NCBI GenBank assembly: GCA_018828585.1
Contig: JAHJVW010000073.1
Coordinates: 1-41,905 of the forward strand
From: Bacteroidota bacterium
Lineage (GTDB): Bacteria; Bacteroidota; Bacteroidia; Sphingobacteriales; Sphingobacteriaceae
Direction: 5' to 3'
DNA length: 41,905 nucleotides
Both the position numbers and the translations under genes were made by a program. The notes beneath the pieces were generated by a model. That model ran no database searches. It had not been told where the DNA came from and saw nothing but the letters and a program-made list of their open reading frames with translations. Of the stretch, positions 16,899 to 25,315 are shown piece after piece. Position 1 is the first letter of the stretch; each line of letters starts with the position of its first letter.

Positions 16899-17255
16899 TT
16901 AAGCCAAAAACACTTCAGCAGGAATTCCTAATTTTTGATGCAGTACTTTAGCAATTTTAAGCGTTAAAGGTTTCTTTCCACTCAGTAAAGAAGATACGTA
17001 GCTTTTACTACCAATCCATTCTGTTAAATCTTTGTTTTTCAAACCTTCTTCCTCCATTTTTTGCTTCACTACCAAAAGTGGGTCGGGTTTTGGAATAGAA
17101 AAATGTACATCTTCATATTGTTTAATCAATAGTAAAGCAACTTGTAAATCTTCACCAGATTTACTATCTGGAGCAACACTTAAATCAAATTGGGCATCAA
17201 CCCAATTTAATAATTCCTGATAGTCTTGGTCTGTTTTTAAGATATGTAAATTCAT
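16899..17255 (-). CDS. higA: HigA-like antitoxin (XRE helix-turn-helix)
   Basis: 118 residues. The C-terminal half (about 62-115) is an XRE-type HTH (KNKDLTEWIGSKSYVSSLLS, GKKPLTLKIAKVLHQKLGIP); the N-terminal half should neutralise the toxin. Its ATG shares one base with the toxin stop (TAATG), a coupled toxin-first order typical of higBA. It probably represses its own promoter through the palindrome at 17596-17612. Confidence 0.88.
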   Translation of the reverse strand: MNLHILKTDQDYQELLNWVDAQFDLSVAPDSKSGEDLQVALLLIKQYEDVHFSIPKPDPLLVVKQKMEEEGLKNKDLTEWIGSKSYVSSLLSGKKPLTLKIAKVLHQKLGIPAEVFLA

Positions 17256-17563
17256 TAGTTTTTAAATTTTATGCTTGTTACATCAATTTTATCATACTCT
17301 TTATGAGTGCCAAACCATTTGATTTGAATCACTTTGTAAACAAAAACAACTCTAATCACTAACCGAAAATGATTTCCCATGATGTTAATCACCACACGGT
17401 CGTCACCTACTAAACTTGCACTTTTGTAGATAACTTTCAGCTCTTGGAAGTTTTTAAAATCAGCATTTAAAAATTCGTAATACCATTCAAACAAAGCATT
17501 CTTAGCTTTAGGATATTCTTGGGCATAAGCTAAAAGCGTTTTTCGATTAATAATATTAAACAT
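17255..17563 (-). CDS. higB: HigB-like toxin (RelE superfamily)
   Basis: 102 residues of the HigB toxin family, ribosome-dependent mRNA cleavage by family. Typical parts are the start RKTLLAYAQEYPKAKNALFE, then NIMGNHFRLVIRVVFVYKVI and the near-terminal WFGTHKEYDKID. It is full length and upstream of its antitoxin. In contrast to the neighbouring RelE-like locus, both genes of this pair are intact. Confidence 0.88.
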   Translation of the reverse strand: MFNIINRKTLLAYAQEYPKAKNALFEWYYEFLNADFKNFQELKVIYKSASLVGDDRVVINIMGNHFRLVIRVVFVYKVIQIKWFGTHKEYDKIDVTSIKFKN

Positions 17564-17569
17564 TTATAG

Positions 17570-17614
17570 TTTACTTATAGTGAACAAAGTTAAAAGTTTT
17601 CTATTAGAAAACAA
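17570..17614 (-). promoter_or_regulatory. higBA promoter and operators
   Basis: On the minus strand a TTG (17612-17614), exactly 19 nt, then TAACTTTG (17585-17592) is a near-ideal promoter, about 20 nt before the toxin ATG. Between the boxes lies a perfect 17-bp palindrome, GTTTTCTA-T-TAGAAAAC (17596-17612). Just downstream is a weaker dyad TTCACT-ATA-AGTAAA (17570-17584). The palindrome is the best candidate for the HigA site. Confidence 0.75.
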
Positions 17615-17648
17615 CAAAGCCCTCGATTTTTAAATCGAGGGCTTTGTT
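17613..17648 (-). terminator. Terminator downstream of the pseudouridine synthase gene
   Basis: AACAAAGCCCTCGATTT pairs perfectly with AAATCGAGGGCTTTGTT around a 2-nt loop, with A-rich and T-rich flanks. It lies between the synthase end (17747) and the higBA promoter and touches the -33 box of the latter. Confidence 0.85.
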
Positions 17649-17668
17649 TTATAACTATTATAGATTTT

Positions 17669-17746
17669 GCGTTAACGATGGCAGTGAATACCGGCCTTTG
17701 AGCTTAATGCCTGCAGGCGTATAAACGAACAGCGTGTTAAAACGCC
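17669..17746 (-). other. GC-richer segment behind the synthase gene, possible dispersed repeat
   Basis: This stretch is more GC-rich than the surroundings (CCTGCAGGC, CCGGCC, GGGCG). On the minus strand one frame reads RFNTLFVYTPAGIKLKGRYS and stops near 17660. From memory it resembles GC-rich intergenic repeats common in Bacteroidota genomes; a gene-end remnant is the alternative. The family could not be verified. Confidence 0.3.
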
Positions 17747-19555
17747 CTAATTGGCAGCTTTGGTGAAATGCTTTAACTGAATCACTTCTTGTTCTGTTAA
17801 ATATCTCCAACGACCACGGGTTAAATCTTTCTTGGTTAAGTTGGCATAAATCACACGATCTAATTTCTCTACTTCGTAGCCTAAACTTTCAAAAATTCTT
17901 CTTACAATTCGGTTTTTACCGCTATGAATTTGAATCCCGATTTCGTTTTTAGCGCCACCAGTCACATATCTTAAATCATCTGGTTTGATGAAACCATCTT
18001 CCAACTCTAAACCAAAAGCAATTTTATTGAAATCACCCTGAGTTAAATTACGGCTCAATTCAACATTATAAATTTTGCTGATGCTGTTTTTTGGATGCGA
18101 TAATTTATCGGCCAAATCACCATCGTTGGTTAGAAGTAATAAACCTGTGGTGTTTCTGTCTAATCTTCCAACTGGATAAATACGTTCTCTACTGGCTTTC
18201 TCTACCAATTCCATTACCGTTTTACGTTCTTGTGGGTCATCGGTAGTGGTGATATAATCTTTTGGTTTATTCAAAAGAACATAAACCATTTTCTCACGTT
18301 TCAGCAATTCGCCGTTGTAGCGGATTTCATCTTGAGATGGATTTACTTTGGTGCCCAACTCGGTAACAGCTTCTCCGTTTACAGAAACCACACCAGCTGC
18401 AATGAGCTCATCGGCTTTTCTTCTGGAACAAATTCCAGAATTAGAGATGAATCTGTTTAAACGTATTAACTCGTTGCTATCTTTTTTGAAAGATTTCGAA
18501 TTGCTGCTTTTGGTTCTCAGTTTTACCTGATCGTCATTAAATTCTGTTGAATCCGCAGAACGGTCTAATTTTCCTCTGAAAGGCTGATCGCTGATAGATC
18601 TTTTATGTTCTCCATCTCTTTCACCTCTGAAAGGTTTACGTTCGCCAAAGTTTTCTCTTTTTTCTGTTCCAAAATCTCTGTCGCTACTTACAAAAGGTTT
18701 GCGATCGCTAAAGTTTTCTTTTTTATCGCCGAATGGTTTTCTTTCGCTACTATTTCTTTTGTCGCCATAGGCTTTTCTATCTGCAAAAGAGTTCTTATCT
18801 GTGTAAGTTTTTCTCTCTCCTGATCCTTCGCTTCTGCTGCCATAAGGTTTTTTATCGCCATAAGCGCTTCCACCTTCTCTTTTATCACCGTAAGATTTAC
18901 GTTCTCCAGATCCTTCGCTTCTGCTGCTATAAGGTTTTTTATCGCCATAAGCGCTTCCACCTTCTCTCTTATCTCCATAAGATTTGCGTTCTCCCGATCC
19001 TTCGCTTCTGCTGCCGTAAGGTTTTTTATCGCCATAAGCGTTTCCGCCTTCTCTTTTATCACCGTAAGATTTACGTTCTCCTGATCCTTCACTTCTGCTG
19101 CCATAAGGTTTTTTATCGCCATAAGCACTTCCGCCTTCTCTCTTATCTCCGTAAGATTTACGTTCTCCTGATCCTTCGCTTCTGCTGCCATAAGGTTTTT
19201 TATCGCCATAAGCACTTCCCCCTTCTCTCTTATCTCCGTAAGATTTACGTTCTCCAGATCCTTCGCTTCTGCTACCATAAGGTTTTTTATCACCGTATGA
19301 TCCTTCGCTTCTTGTTCCGTAAGGCTTTTTGTCTTTGTAACTGCTTCCACTTCCTTCTCTTGTTCCGTAAGGTTTACGGTCTCCTAGATTTTCTTTTTTA
19401 TCACCGTAAGGCTTTCTTTCGGTATTAAAACTTGACGAAGATTTTGATGAGTGACCTTCGGATTTAGATCTGCTGGTAGATTCAGATCTGTCTGATCTTT
19501 TTGATTCTTTTCCGGATTTGTCATCACGACTGTTCCTGTTTTTATTGAATGGCAT
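17747..19555 (-). CDS. Pseudouridine synthase (RluB/RsuA family) with long disordered repeat N-terminus
   Basis: 602 residues. The last 240 or so form a normal RluB/RluE/RsuA-type enzyme that isomerises uridine in rRNA: S4 RNA-binding domain (LNRFISNSGICSRRKADELI), catalytic aspartate in PVGRLDRNTTGLLLL, and IHSGKNRIVRRIFESLGYEV. The first 355 or so residues are low-complexity, rich in K, R, S, G, D, E and Y, with a 29-residue unit (YGDKKPYGSRSEGSGERK...) repeated about five times, far longer than the family norm. The catalytic residues are intact. The tail probably binds RNA or the ribosome. Gene ends before the terminator at 17613-17648. Confidence 0.9.
   Translation of the reverse strand: MPFNKNRNSRDDKSGKESKRSDRSESTSRSKSEGHSSKSSSSFNTERKPYGDKKENLGDRKPYGTREGSGSSYKDKKPYGTRSEGSYGDKKPYGSRSEGSGERKSYGDKREGGSAYGDKKPYGSRSEGSGERKSYGDKREGGSAYGDKKPYGSRSEGSGERKSYGDKREGGNAYGDKKPYGSRSEGSGERKSYGDKREGGSAYGDKKPYSSRSEGSGERKSYGDKREGGSAYGDKKPYGSRSEGSGERKTYTDKNSFADRKAYGDKRNSSERKPFGDKKENFSDRKPFVSSDRDFGTEKRENFGERKPFRGERDGEHKRSISDQPFRGKLDRSADSTEFNDDQVKLRTKSSNSKSFKKDSNELIRLNRFISNSGICSRRKADELIAAGVVSVNGEAVTELGTKVNPSQDEIRYNGELLKREKMVYVLLNKPKDYITTTDDPQERKTVMELVEKASRERIYPVGRLDRNTTGLLLLTNDGDLADKLSHPKNSISKIYNVELSRNLTQGDFNKIAFGLELEDGFIKPDDLRYVTGGAKNEIGIQIHSGKNRIVRRIFESLGYEVEKLDRVIYANLTKKDLTRGRWRYLTEQEVIQLKHFTKAAN
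18822..19290 (-). repeat. 87-bp tandem repeat inside the pseudouridine synthase gene
   Basis: The motif GATCCTTCGCTTCTGCT recurs at 18822, 18909, 18996, 19083, 19170 and (with one change) 19257, exactly 87 bp apart, so each unit adds 29 residues in frame. Copies differ at scattered, mostly synonymous positions. The other frames are also free of stops, which gives long false ORFs on both strands here. Confidence 0.9.
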
Positions 19556-19588
19556 CTTTTTGTTTTTAATTATCCTTTAAAAGGGTCG

Positions 19589-19596
19589 CAAAGTTA
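19589..19596 (-). promoter_or_regulatory. -7 box of the pseudouridine synthase gene
   Basis: TAACTTTG on the minus strand, 33 nt before the ATG at 19555. No clear -33 TTG at the expected distance. Confidence 0.45.
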
Positions 19597-19701
19597 CAAA
19601 AAACTTTAGAAATCAGAACTTTATATATTGAAATTGACGAGTAAATTTTCGCTCGATTTGGTTAAGATAATAAAGTCTGAAGGAACGCGTTTTGGTAACT
19701 A

Positions 19702-19733
19702 TTTGATAATGTGCAATATAAATAGTACCTTTG
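19702..19733 (+). promoter_or_regulatory. Promoter of the lytic transglycosylase gene
   Basis: TTTG (19702-19705), 20 nt, TACCTTTG (19726-19733): full match to the Bacteroidota promoter. Predicted start near 19737, about 34 nt before the ATG. Confidence 0.75.
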
Positions 19734-19770
19734 CCCAGCTTTTCGAAGCTGTGAATATAAAACAAGAATT

Positions 19771-20523
19771 ATGAGAGTAAAATACATAGTTGCTTGTAGC
19801 CTAATGTTGACAATTTGTGTGCTCACAAAAATGTTTGGTTACAGCTACTCTACAAGTTCGGCTAATGTAAATCAACCCGATATCGTAGACGCAAGAAAGC
19901 TTGCCGAAAGCGATTTCTATAAGGATTTGAATTTTGCAAATGAATTATTGCCAACAGGTGATAAACATATAGAAGTAAAAATGAGAAAAGCGCTAAAAGC
20001 GAATTCTTATTCTAGTATGCAAACCCTTAAGTTACATCAAAGAGCCGAGGTTTGGTTTCCTATAATCGAACCAATATTGAAACATTACGGTATTCCCGAA
20101 GACTTTAAGTATGTCCCTTTAATAGAAAGCGGAATGGAAAGAGGTCAATATTCACCAAAAGGTGCTGCTGGTTTATGGCAATTTATGCCGCAAACAGCTA
20201 GGGATTATGGTTTGACAGTAAATGAAAATGTGGATGAACGTTTGAACGTAAGGTTGGCAACTGTTGCTGCAGCAAGATATATTAGAGACCTGCACAAGCA
20301 ATTTAACAGTTGGACATTAACTGCAGCGGCTTATAATGGAGGAGAGGGAAGAATGAGAAGAAAAATTGCTCAACAAAATCAGGATGATTATTTCAAACTT
20401 GATTTAAATCATGAGACTGGAAAATATGTTTATAGCTTAATATCGATGAAAGAGGTGATTGAACATCCAGAAGAATATGGTTATAAAATCCAAAATGCCA
20501 GAAAACTATTGGCTTATAAATAG
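19771..20523 (+). CDS. Lytic murein transglycosylase (SLT domain, MltD-like)
   Basis: 250 residues. A signal anchor (about 1-20) leads to a periplasmic goose-type lysozyme/SLT domain (about 95-230) that cleaves peptidoglycan glycan strands. Motifs: catalytic Glu119 in PLIESGMERGQYSPKGAAG, then GLWQFMPQTARDYGL and the late AAAYNGGEGRM. It lacks the LysM domains of full MltD, so it is a short form. It has its own promoter and is followed by a MITE-like element that also supplies a terminator. Confidence 0.92.
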   Translation: MRVKYIVACSLMLTICVLTKMFGYSYSTSSANVNQPDIVDARKLAESDFYKDLNFANELLPTGDKHIEVKMRKALKANSYSSMQTLKLHQRAEVWFPIIEPILKHYGIPEDFKYVPLIESGMERGQYSPKGAAGLWQFMPQTARDYGLTVNENVDERLNVRLATVAAARYIRDLHKQFNSWTLTAAAYNGGEGRMRRKIAQQNQDDYFKLDLNHETGKYVYSLISMKEVIEHPEEYGYKIQNARKLLAYK

Positions 20524-20546
20524 TAATTAAAAATCTATAAATATTT

Positions 20547-20673
20547 AAAAGAGGATGTCTCAAAAATAAAATGGACGGGCTGAGAATCGCTCAGAAGAAA
20601 ACGTTCTCCACCACCTGTCCAAATAAATTGACAAAAAAAGAGGCTGTTCTCGCTTTTTGAGACAGCCTCTTTT
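20547..20673. mobile_element. MITE-like element with 20-bp terminal inverted repeats
   Basis: 127 bp with ends AAAAGAGGATGTCTCAAAAA and, inverted, AAAAGAGGCTGTCTCAAAAA (19 of 20 identical). The GAGGCTGTCTCAAA type of end is common in Bacteroidota DDE-transposase elements (recalled, not verified). The interior holds nested inverted repeats (GGACGGG/CCTGTCC and CTGAG/CTCAG) and no ORF. A clear target-site duplication could not be picked out in the A/T-rich flanks. Confidence 0.6.
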
Positions 20674-20674
20674 T
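20635..20674. terminator. Terminator formed by the right end of the MITE-like element
   Basis: AAAAAGAGGCTGT (20635-20647) pairs with ACAGCCTCTTTTT (20662-20674). It serves the convergent transglycosylase and DUF72 genes. Confidence 0.8.
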
Positions 20675-20677
20675 GTT

Positions 20678-21589
20678 TTAAAAAAGTCTTGGATCGTCAT
20701 CAGCTAAAACTGGAACTTTCAAGTCGGTGCCTACCGCCTTATTTAACTTCTTAATAAAATGGGCAGATAATAATGGTGAAGCTTTCTCTATATTTTGATG
20801 AACAAAGAAATACAATTGCTGCAATCCTTCTTTTTTCCATATAGCAATTCGTTCAACCCAATCATCTAGTCTTTGATAATCACTTTCATCGTTTGCGCCA
20901 ACATAACGAATAAAAGCTTTGGAAGTGGTTAATCTCATGTGTAGCATATCGCGTCTTCCCGCAGTATCTACAATAATATTTGAGATATGATGACTGCTAA
21001 ATAAATCAAATACTTTTTTAGCAATAGTTTCATCGGTAAACCATTCTTCGTTTCTTAATTCAATTCCCAATGGAATTGATTTCGGAAATTCTTTAACCAA
21101 TGCTTCTAACCGATCATAATCTTTAGGTTTAAAGTTATCGTGTAATTGTAGAAATATCATTCCTAATTTCTCTTCAAAATTACTAATGGCATCGCAAAAA
21201 TGAGTTAAAGGTTCATGAATATTAGTTAACCTGCGATAGTGGCTCACCGTATTCGTAATTTTCGGGAAGAACTTAAAATTTTCTGGTGTTTTTTCTTTCC
21301 AGGTCAAAACCTGATCAATACTTGGCGAATTATAAAATGTGGCATTCAGCTCAATCGAATTAAACTGTGTGGCATAATAAGTCAATTCATCTTTGGTCCC
21401 CTTCGGATAAAAACCTTTTAAATCAGCTTTGTTCCATTTTGCGCAACCTACATAAGCATCAAAACTATTCTTAGTTTTAGTTTTTGACAAAATTTCTTTT
21501 GTTTCTTTTGCATCAGCCGGAAGGCTAAAATCTATTTTTAAGGGGTCTTCTACTTTTCCAAATTGCATTTTTAAATTTAGGTTTTTCAT
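20678..21589 (-). CDS. DUF72 (YecE-like) family protein
   Basis: 303 residues of the DUF72 TIM-barrel family, function unknown. Typical segments: YVGCAKWNKADLKGFYPKGT, FNSIELNATFYNSPS, FKFFPKITNTVSH, MIFLQLHDNF, LGIELRNEEWF and, near the end, YFFVHQN. The first 35 or so residues precede the usual family start. It is monocistronic and convergent with the transglycosylase. Confidence 0.88.
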   Translation of the reverse strand: MKNLNLKMQFGKVEDPLKIDFSLPADAKETKEILSKTKTKNSFDAYVGCAKWNKADLKGFYPKGTKDELTYYATQFNSIELNATFYNSPSIDQVLTWKEKTPENFKFFPKITNTVSHYRRLTNIHEPLTHFCDAISNFEEKLGMIFLQLHDNFKPKDYDRLEALVKEFPKSIPLGIELRNEEWFTDETIAKKVFDLFSSHHISNIIVDTAGRRDMLHMRLTTSKAFIRYVGANDESDYQRLDDWVERIAIWKKEGLQQLYFFVHQNIEKASPLLSAHFIKKLNKAVGTDLKVPVLADDDPRLF

Positions 21590-21751
21590 TCAGAATCAAA
21601 AATGATTTTTCAATTAATTTTAGAGATAACCAATTAGAAATGACATTCCGAAGAGTAAGCCTCAGATAAATATCCCGCCTTTTTTCGCTAATTTTGCAAG
21701 CTTTAAAACAAAAGCAGTTTTCATTTTTTTATAAGCAGAGAAAGCTTTTTT

Positions 21752-24613
21752 ATGAGTAAGAAACAAATTGACCTGGGAGAACAAAGTGAAGTTGAAGTTT
21801 ACGGTGCCAGAGTTCATAATTTAAAAAATATAGATATTTCTTTCCCTAGAAATAAACTGGTAGTCATTACAGGTTTAAGTGGTTCGGGGAAATCGTCCTT
21901 GGCTTTTGATACCATTTATGCAGAAGGTCAAAGGCGTTATATGGAGACTTTTTCTGCCTATTCTCGTCAATTTATGGGAGGGATGGAAAGACCAGATGTA
22001 GACAAAGTTTCTGGCTTAAGTCCAGTGATTGCTATTGAGCAAAAAACGACTTCTAAAAATCCACGGTCAACGGTAGGTACCATTACCGAGATTTACGATT
22101 TCATGCGTCTGTTATATGCCAGAGTTGGGGATGCTTACTCTTATAATACTGGAGAAAAGATGGTGAAAATGTCTGAAGATCAGATATTAAATCAGATTTT
22201 AACCCAGTTTGATGGCAAGCCGATCAATATTTTAGCACCTGTTGTAAAAGGAAGAAAAGGACATTATCGCGAGCTTTTTGAGCAGATTAGAAAGCAAGGT
22301 TATTTGAAGGTAAGAGTAGATGGAGAGATTGTAGATGTAGTTCCTAAAATGCAGGTAGATCGCTACAAAATCCATGATATTGAAACCGTAGTCGATCGTT
22401 TAGTAGTTTCTGAAAAGGATAAAAAGCGTTTATATACCTCTATTCAATCAGCTTTAAAGATTGCTAAAGGAATTATCAAAATCTCAGATAAAGAAAATAA
22501 CACCTATCATTTTTCCAAATATTTGATGTGCCCAACTACGGGGATTTCTTACGATGAACCACAACCTAATTCATTCTCTTTCAACTCACCCTATGGTGCT
22601 TGCCCTGAGTGTGATGGCTTGGGGTATGTTTTTGATGTGGATGAAGAATCCGTGATTCCTTATCCTAAATTGAGCATTGTTAATGGAGGTTTAGCCCCTT
22701 TAGGAGATTATCGCGAAACTTGGATTTTCCAAGTGATTAAGGCTTTGGCTAAAAAATATAATTTCTCTTTATCCCAACCGATGGAGAAATTGGATAAAAA
22801 AGCCATTGACATATTACTTCATGGAACGGATGAATTACTCACTGTTCCGGTTGAGTATAATAAGTGGAACGTTCAAAATTATCAAATCCATTTTGATGGA
22901 ATCATCAAGATGCTGGAGGAGCAGAACGAGAAGAAAGCTGGAATTTCTGATGATTTAGATAGTTTTAGAGTGTTGAAAACCTGTCCACTTTGCGAAGGTG
23001 CAAGGTTAAAAAAAGAATCATTACACTTTAAAGTGGATGAAAAAAACATCTTCGAGTTAGCCTCGATGGATATCAGTAAACTGCAAGAATGGTTTGAGGG
23101 TTTAGAAGAAAGATTAAGCGAGCGTCAGAACATCATTGCCAAAGAAATCCTTAAAGAAATAAGGTCAAGAATCGTATTCTTGCTAGATGTAGGATTAGTT
23201 TATTTGACTTTAGATAGAACCGCAAAAACATTATCAGGAGGAGAGGCGCAACGTATCCGTTTGGCTACCCAAATTGGTTCTCAACTCATGAATGTGATGT
23301 ACATCTTGGACGAGCCTTCTATCGGTTTACATCAAAGAGATAATGACAGATTAATCAAAGCTTTAAAAAATCTTCGTGACTTGAATAACACCGTTTTGGT
23401 GGTAGAGCATGATAAAGACATGATTTTAGAGGCTGATTATGTGATTGATATGGGCCCAGCAGCAGGGGTTCATGGTGGAGAAATTGTAGCTCAAGGAACC
23501 GCAGCAGAGTTACTCAAAACCCATACTTTAACAGCGTCCTATTTAAATGGAGAGCGAGAAATTGCTATCCCTGATAAGAGAAGAGAAGGAAATGGAAAAG
23601 TCTTATCGCTTAAAAAAGCTATGGGAAATAATTTGAAGAACGTCAGCGTTGATTTCCCTCTTGGGAAGCTTATTTGTGTAACTGGCGTTTCTGGAAGTGG
23701 GAAATCTACTTTGATAGGCGAAACACTTTATCCCGTTTTAAATAAGCATTTCTTTAGAGCTAAAAAGCTTCCTATGCCTTTTAAAGAAATTAAAGGTTTG
23801 GAACATATAGATAAAGTGATTGAGATTAATCAATCAGCTATCGGGCGAACCCCAAGATCAAATCCATCCACTTATACTGGTGTTTTCTCTGATATCAGAA
23901 ACCTTTTTGTAGCACTGCCTGAGGCGCAGATTCGGGGTTATAAGCCAGGACGTTTCTCTTTCAATGTAAAAGGTGGAAGATGTGAAACTTGCCAGGGCGG
24001 AGGAATGAAGGTAATTGAAATGAACTTTTTACCCGATGTAGCCGTACCTTGTGAAGAATGTGGTGGGAAACGCTATAACCGAGAAACTTTAGAAGTCCGT
24101 TTCCGTGGAAAATCTATTGCCGATGTTTTGGACATGAGCGTAGAAGATGCAGTAGTCTTTTTTGAAAATATTCCTTCAATTTATCGTAAAATAAAAACGT
24201 TAAATGATGTAGGCTTAGGTTATATCCGACTTGGGCAATCATCTACCACACTTTCTGGTGGCGAAGCGCAACGTGTTAAGTTAGCAACGGAGCTTTCTAA
24301 AAAAGATACTGGAAATACCTTCTACATCCTAGATGAACCTACCACAGGGTTACATTTTGAAGATATCAATGTATTGATGGGTGTTTTGAATCTAATTGTA
24401 GATAAGGGAAATACCGTTTTGGTTATTGAGCACAATTTAGATGTGATTAAAGTAGCAGATCATGTGATAGATTTAGGTCCAGAAGGAGGATCCGCTGGAG
24501 GGAATATTGTTTTCGCAGGAACACCAGAAGGATTATGCAAAGTCAAAGAAAGTTTCACTGGTCAATTTTTGAAAAAAGAGATGGAGTCTTCTGTTAATTT
24601 AAGCTTAAAATGA
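21752..24613 (+). CDS. uvrA: Excinuclease ABC subunit A
   Basis: 953-residue DNA-damage sensor of nucleotide excision repair. First ATPase: Walker A GLSGSGKSS (residues 41-49) with signature LSGGEAQRIRLATQIGS. The second has GVSGSGKSTLIGE and LSGGEAQRVKLATEL. Zinc-binding cysteines include CPECDGLG, CPLCEGARL and CETCQGGGM...CEECGG. Length is normal. A -7 box TAATTTTG is at 21689-21696. Downstream, 20 nt away, begins a two-gene unit that may be read from the same transcript. Confidence 0.96.
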   Translation: MSKKQIDLGEQSEVEVYGARVHNLKNIDISFPRNKLVVITGLSGSGKSSLAFDTIYAEGQRRYMETFSAYSRQFMGGMERPDVDKVSGLSPVIAIEQKTTSKNPRSTVGTITEIYDFMRLLYARVGDAYSYNTGEKMVKMSEDQILNQILTQFDGKPINILAPVVKGRKGHYRELFEQIRKQGYLKVRVDGEIVDVVPKMQVDRYKIHDIETVVDRLVVSEKDKKRLYTSIQSALKIAKGIIKISDKENNTYHFSKYLMCPTTGISYDEPQPNSFSFNSPYGACPECDGLGYVFDVDEESVIPYPKLSIVNGGLAPLGDYRETWIFQVIKALAKKYNFSLSQPMEKLDKKAIDILLHGTDELLTVPVEYNKWNVQNYQIHFDGIIKMLEEQNEKKAGISDDLDSFRVLKTCPLCEGARLKKESLHFKVDEKNIFELASMDISKLQEWFEGLEERLSERQNIIAKEILKEIRSRIVFLLDVGLVYLTLDRTAKTLSGGEAQRIRLATQIGSQLMNVMYILDEPSIGLHQRDNDRLIKALKNLRDLNNTVLVVEHDKDMILEADYVIDMGPAAGVHGGEIVAQGTAAELLKTHTLTASYLNGEREIAIPDKRREGNGKVLSLKKAMGNNLKNVSVDFPLGKLICVTGVSGSGKSTLIGETLYPVLNKHFFRAKKLPMPFKEIKGLEHIDKVIEINQSAIGRTPRSNPSTYTGVFSDIRNLFVALPEAQIRGYKPGRFSFNVKGGRCETCQGGGMKVIEMNFLPDVAVPCEECGGKRYNRETLEVRFRGKSIADVLDMSVEDAVVFFENIPSIYRKIKTLNDVGLGYIRLGQSSTTLSGGEAQRVKLATELSKKDTGNTFYILDEPTTGLHFEDINVLMGVLNLIVDKGNTVLVIEHNLDVIKVADHVIDLGPEGGSAGGNIVFAGTPEGLCKVKESFTGQFLKKEMESSVNLSLK

Positions 24614-24633
24614 TTAAATTAGATTAATCATTT

Positions 24634-24828
24634 ATGGAAGAAAAAAATCCAAATATCGTCCAAGAATCAGCTGCTGATTATGAAAAAGCAGAAACGGATT
24701 TACTGCGTAATGCGTTAAAACATTCCTATACAGAACGGTTTTTGATGATGACCACCCTGATGAAAATGGATAAAATGTTTCGAAGCGCCAAAATCACTCA
24801 CCAACCCGCTCCAAAATCTGACAAATAG
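24634..24828 (+). CDS. Small 64-residue protein paired with a nucleotidyltransferase
   Basis: A hydrophilic, helical protein (YEKAETDLLRNALKHSYTER, FLMMTTLMKMDKMFRSAKI). Its stop is 2 nt before the nucleotidyltransferase ATG, so the two are coupled. I recall similar small proteins next to such genes in other Bacteroidota but cannot name a family. By analogy with HEPN/MNT and AbiE modules it could be an antitoxin or partner, but it has no HEPN motif that I can see. Confidence 0.7.
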   Translation: MEEKNPNIVQESAADYEKAETDLLRNALKHSYTERFLMMTTLMKMDKMFRSAKITHQPAPKSDK

Positions 24829-24830
24829 AA

Positions 24831-25313
24831 ATGGATATTTATAATGAAACTTTCATTAATCTTTGGCGCTCTGCCAACAAGTTTCAGCTTAAATTTATCA
24901 TGATAGGAGGTGTGGCTACTAATCTACATGGCTATTACAGAACCACCTCCGATATTGACATGTGGATTGAAGATTCAATAGATAATAGGAAAAAATTACA
25001 GCAAGTTTTTAAAGATGTTGGAATGGGAGATTTCGACGGCTTACTCAAAATCGAATTTATCCCAGGCTGGACAGACTTTTATCTCGATAATGGTGTAAGA
25101 TTAGATCTCATGACATCTGTGAAAGGTTTAGAACATTACTCTTTCGAACAAGCTTATCACATGGCATCAATAGCTGATATTGAAAACACTTTAGTTCCAT
25201 TTCTTCATATCAACCAATTAATTGAATCTAAAAAAGCAGCCAATCGCCCAAAAGACCAGATTGATGTCATGGCGTTGGAGAAAATCAAAAAGTTGAGAGA
25301 GGAAGAAAGTTAA
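24831..25313 (+). CDS. Nucleotidyltransferase-fold protein (AbiEii/MNT-like)
   Basis: 160 residues. The N-terminal half has the polymerase-beta-type nucleotidyltransferase core: FIMIGGVATNLHGYYRTTSD leading to DIDMWI, with glycines and the DxD metal-binding pair, and a third acidic strand at NGVRLDLMTS. The C-terminal KKAANRPKDQIDVMALEKI resembles the tail of AbiEii-type toxins and other stand-alone transferases. It overlaps nothing but is 2 nt behind the small protein. Toxin-antitoxin or tRNA/protein-modifying role is possible; the target is unknown. Confidence 0.8.
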   Translation: MDIYNETFINLWRSANKFQLKFIMIGGVATNLHGYYRTTSDIDMWIEDSIDNRKKLQQVFKDVGMGDFDGLLKIEFIPGWTDFYLDNGVRLDLMTSVKGLEHYSFEQAYHMASIADIENTLVPFLHINQLIESKKAANRPKDQIDVMALEKIKKLREEES

Positions 25314-25315
25314 TC

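Noticed and set aside
18822..19290. 87-bp direct repeats as a CRISPR array
   Set aside because: Units are contiguous without unique spacers and encode protein.
18733..19428. Plus-strand 231-codon ORF and minus-strand 220-codon ORF in another frame
   Set aside because: Both are by-products of the 87-bp repeat, whose unit length is a multiple of three and free of stops in several frames. The synthase frame has the real domains.
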